Shown here piece by piece: positions 6,096 through 7,297 of a stretch of DNA of 7,297 nucleotides. The notes beneath the pieces are model-generated. The model saw nothing but the letters and a program-made list of their open reading frames with translations. It was not told the origin of the DNA and did no database searches. The DNA is from Rhodospirillales bacterium (GTDB lineage Bacteria > Pseudomonadota > Alphaproteobacteria > Acetobacterales > Acetobacteraceae), in the NCBI GenBank assembly GCA_025352915.1, contig JANXSA010000290.1, positions 1 to 7,297 of the forward strand. Direction: 5' to 3'. Position 1 is the stretch's first letter. Each line of letters opens with the position of its first letter. The position numbers were made by a program, and so were the translations under genes.

Positions 6096-7163
6096 TCAGG
6101 CTGCCCTGAGCCGAGGATAAGTCGCAAGCGCGTTATCAATCATCATCTTTCGCAGCATCCCCGCGGGAATCCCCGCCGGCACCACATCATCGCCATCGTA
6201 CTGCCAATGCGGATAATCGCTGGCAAACAATAGCATATCCTCACTGCCAAGCTGCTCCAGCACCGCCGTCAGCCCAGCCGCATCCGGCGGCGCATCCAAC
6301 GGCTGCATCGTCAGCCGAACCCGCGCCCGAATAATATCCGCCGGCAGCTTGTTCAGCCAAGGCACCTCGCTGCGCACCCCGCGCCATGTCTTGTTGATCC
6401 GCCACATGCTCGCCGGCAACCACGTCACCCCGGACTCCAACAAAACCACCATCAAATCCGGAAACTTCTGAAACACCCCCTCCGCCAACAGCGAATTCAA
6501 CGCCCCGGCAAACCCCTCCGCATACGAAACATAGTCCTCCAGCAGCGTCGACCCCCACCCCCCCGCACTCGGCGGATGGCGAAACGTCGACCCCGCATGA
6601 ATCCCGATCGGCAACCCATGCTTCTCCGCCGCCCGATAGATCGGCCAGGTCTGCCGCCGCCCCAACGGCAACTCCGCCATCGACAACATCATCACCTGCA
6701 CAAACCGCCGATCCCCCGCCAGCCGCTCAATCTCCTCCGCCGCCAACTCCCCACTATGCTGCGGCACCAAAATCGACGCCCGCAACCGCGGATCCCGATC
6801 CAACCACTCCGCAGCCACCCAATTATTCACCCCCCGGCAAAAAGCCGCCGAAAGATCCTCCGACATCAGCGCCTGCGCCCCATGCAACACATTACAAATC
6901 GCAATCCCCGTCCCCATCGGGTCCAGCACATGCGCCTGCATATCCGAAAGCGAACTCCCCGCCGGCCCCTTCGCCAACTTCCAGTCCGGCCGCGCATTGA
7001 TCGGCGCCGCCGGCGGATACGCCATCAGGTCGAAATTCTCCCGCTCCAGCCCCCGCCGCAGCATATGCTCGCGCCAATACGCATCCATATACGGCAGCAA
7101 CACCCGCGCATTCGGCACCGCCGGATGAATGTCGCAATCAATCGCGCCTTTAGTGGCCGCCAT
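6096..7163 (-). CDS. Amidohydrolase B (Amidohydrolase_2 / ACMSD-like), paralogue of A
   Basis: The product has 355 residues with the same motif order as amidohydrolase A: D11 and H13 in IDCDIHPAVP, H189 in PIGIHAGS, E243 in VVLLESGVTWLP, and D316 in FASDYPHW. Shared blocks also include a YWREH/RWREH segment near the N-terminus, DPRLRAS/EPRLKAS, RFVQV/RFAQV and WRINKTWR/WRMDKTWR. It is therefore the same family, probably from an old duplication, and the two may form a heteromer or act on successive intermediates. ATG 7163 is chosen because AGGGGG lies just upstream and family similarity starts within ten residues; the longer start at 7211 would lie upstream of the predicted transcription start (about 7186). 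It is the first visible gene of the operon. The substrate is unknown. Confidence 0.9.
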   Translation of the reverse strand: MAATKGAIDCDIHPAVPNARVLLPYMDAYWREHMLRRGLERENFDLMAYPPAAPINARPDWKLAKGPAGSSLSDMQAHVLDPMGTGIAICNVLHGAQALMSEDLSAAFCRGVNNWVAAEWLDRDPRLRASILVPQHSGELAAEEIERLAGDRRFVQVMMLSMAELPLGRRQTWPIYRAAEKHGLPIGIHAGSTFRHPPSAGGWGSTLLEDYVSYAEGFAGALNSLLAEGVFQKFPDLMVVLLESGVTWLPASMWRINKTWRGVRSEVPWLNKLPADIIRARVRLTMQPLDAPPDAAGLTAVLEQLGSEDMLLFASDYPHWQYDGDDVVPAGIPAGMLRKMMIDNALATYPRLRAA

Positions 7164-7192
7164 AATTCCCCCTCGCGGGACGTTCCCCCGTG

Positions 7193-7221
7193 ATTCCGCA
7201 GCGCCGCCCACCGATTGTCAA
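7193..7221 (-). promoter_or_regulatory. Putative sigma-70 promoter of the amidohydrolase-Rieske operon
   Basis: On the minus strand a perfect -35 box TTGACA (7221-7216) is followed by a 17-base spacer and a weak -10 box, CGGAAT (7198-7193), which keeps the AAT end of TATAAT. Transcription would begin near 7186, giving a leader of about 23 bases before ATG 7163 with its AGGGGG ribosome site. The poor -10 suggests either a weak promoter or one helped by an activator. Confidence 0.45.
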
Positions 7222-7248
7222 CATCCCAAGCCAGGCGACAGAAAAGGC

Positions 7249-7290
7249 CTTCTTTTTGTGAACAAAAAGAAGCAAAAAAACCTTGTCCTG
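7249..7290 (+). repeat. AT-rich inverted repeat, copy 4, with tail
   Basis: The arms CTTCTTTTTG (7249-7258) and CAAAAAGAAG (7263-7272) form a perfect 10-base stem around TGAA. The last base of the left arm and first base of the right arm differ from copies 1 and 2 (G/C instead of C/G), so pairing is kept by a compensated change. The tail CAAAAAAACCTTGTCC resembles those of copies 2 and 3. Unlike the other copies it does not sit at the 3' end of a visible gene; it lies upstream of the amidohydrolase operon, so it may belong to the 3' region of something outside the window. Confidence 0.75.
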
Positions 7291-7297
7291 AGCGAAG

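Noticed and set aside
5070..6233. 387-residue plus-strand frame opposite amidohydrolase A
   Set aside because: Same Arg/Pro/His-rich antisense signature; it crosses the boundary between the two amidohydrolase genes, which a real gene would be unlikely to do.

Overview
The window looks like part of the chromosome of a GC-rich Gram-negative bacterium, most likely an alphaproteobacterium of the Rhodospirillales/Acetobacteraceae type. That placement is an inference. It rests on the strong G/C preference at third codon positions, the gene families present, and the style of the intergenic repeats: AT-rich palindromes at gene ends and a long nested GC-rich palindrome. No rRNA or other marker gene is present to confirm it.

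Layout, left to right. Bases 1-134 are the 3' end of an IS30-like transposase gene (+), cut by the window edge; the insertion sequence appears to end at about 141, directly against an AT-rich palindrome. A thiamine-diphosphate enzyme of the acetolactate synthase-like superfamily follows on the minus strand (169-1788). A 148-base divergent intergenic region separates it from an FMN nitroreductase on the plus strand (1937-2614). Next comes a nested palindromic repeat of about 138 bases (2620-2757), then a plus-strand acyl-CoA carboxylase carboxyltransferase (beta) subunit (2850-4403). Its 3' end converges on a minus-strand operon across 145 bases that hold a GC hairpin and two AT-rich palindromes placed tail to tail. 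The operon is transcribed right to left: amidohydrolase B (6096-7163), amidohydrolase A (4965-6074), Rieske ferredoxin (4549-4965). A good promoter candidate, with a perfect TTGACA -35 box, lies at 7193-7221, and another copy of the AT-rich palindrome lies at 7249-7272.

How the genes may work together. Every intact gene encodes an enzyme or electron carrier typical of catabolism of carboxylic or aromatic compounds: a 2-oxo-acid-type ThDP enzyme, a flavin reductase, a biotin-dependent carboxyltransferase half-enzyme, two metal-dependent hydrolases/decarboxylases and a [2Fe-2S] Rieske carrier. No regulator, transporter, biotin carboxylase subunit or oxygenase is in the window, so the pathway cannot be named. 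The tightest unit is the three-gene operon: two paralogous amidohydrolases of the ACMSD-like superfamily, both with D-x-H in place of H-x-H and Glu where a catalytic His is expected, translationally coupled to a Rieske protein with an unusually long gap between its two cluster-binding motifs. This operon is the best candidate in the window for an uncharacterised system.
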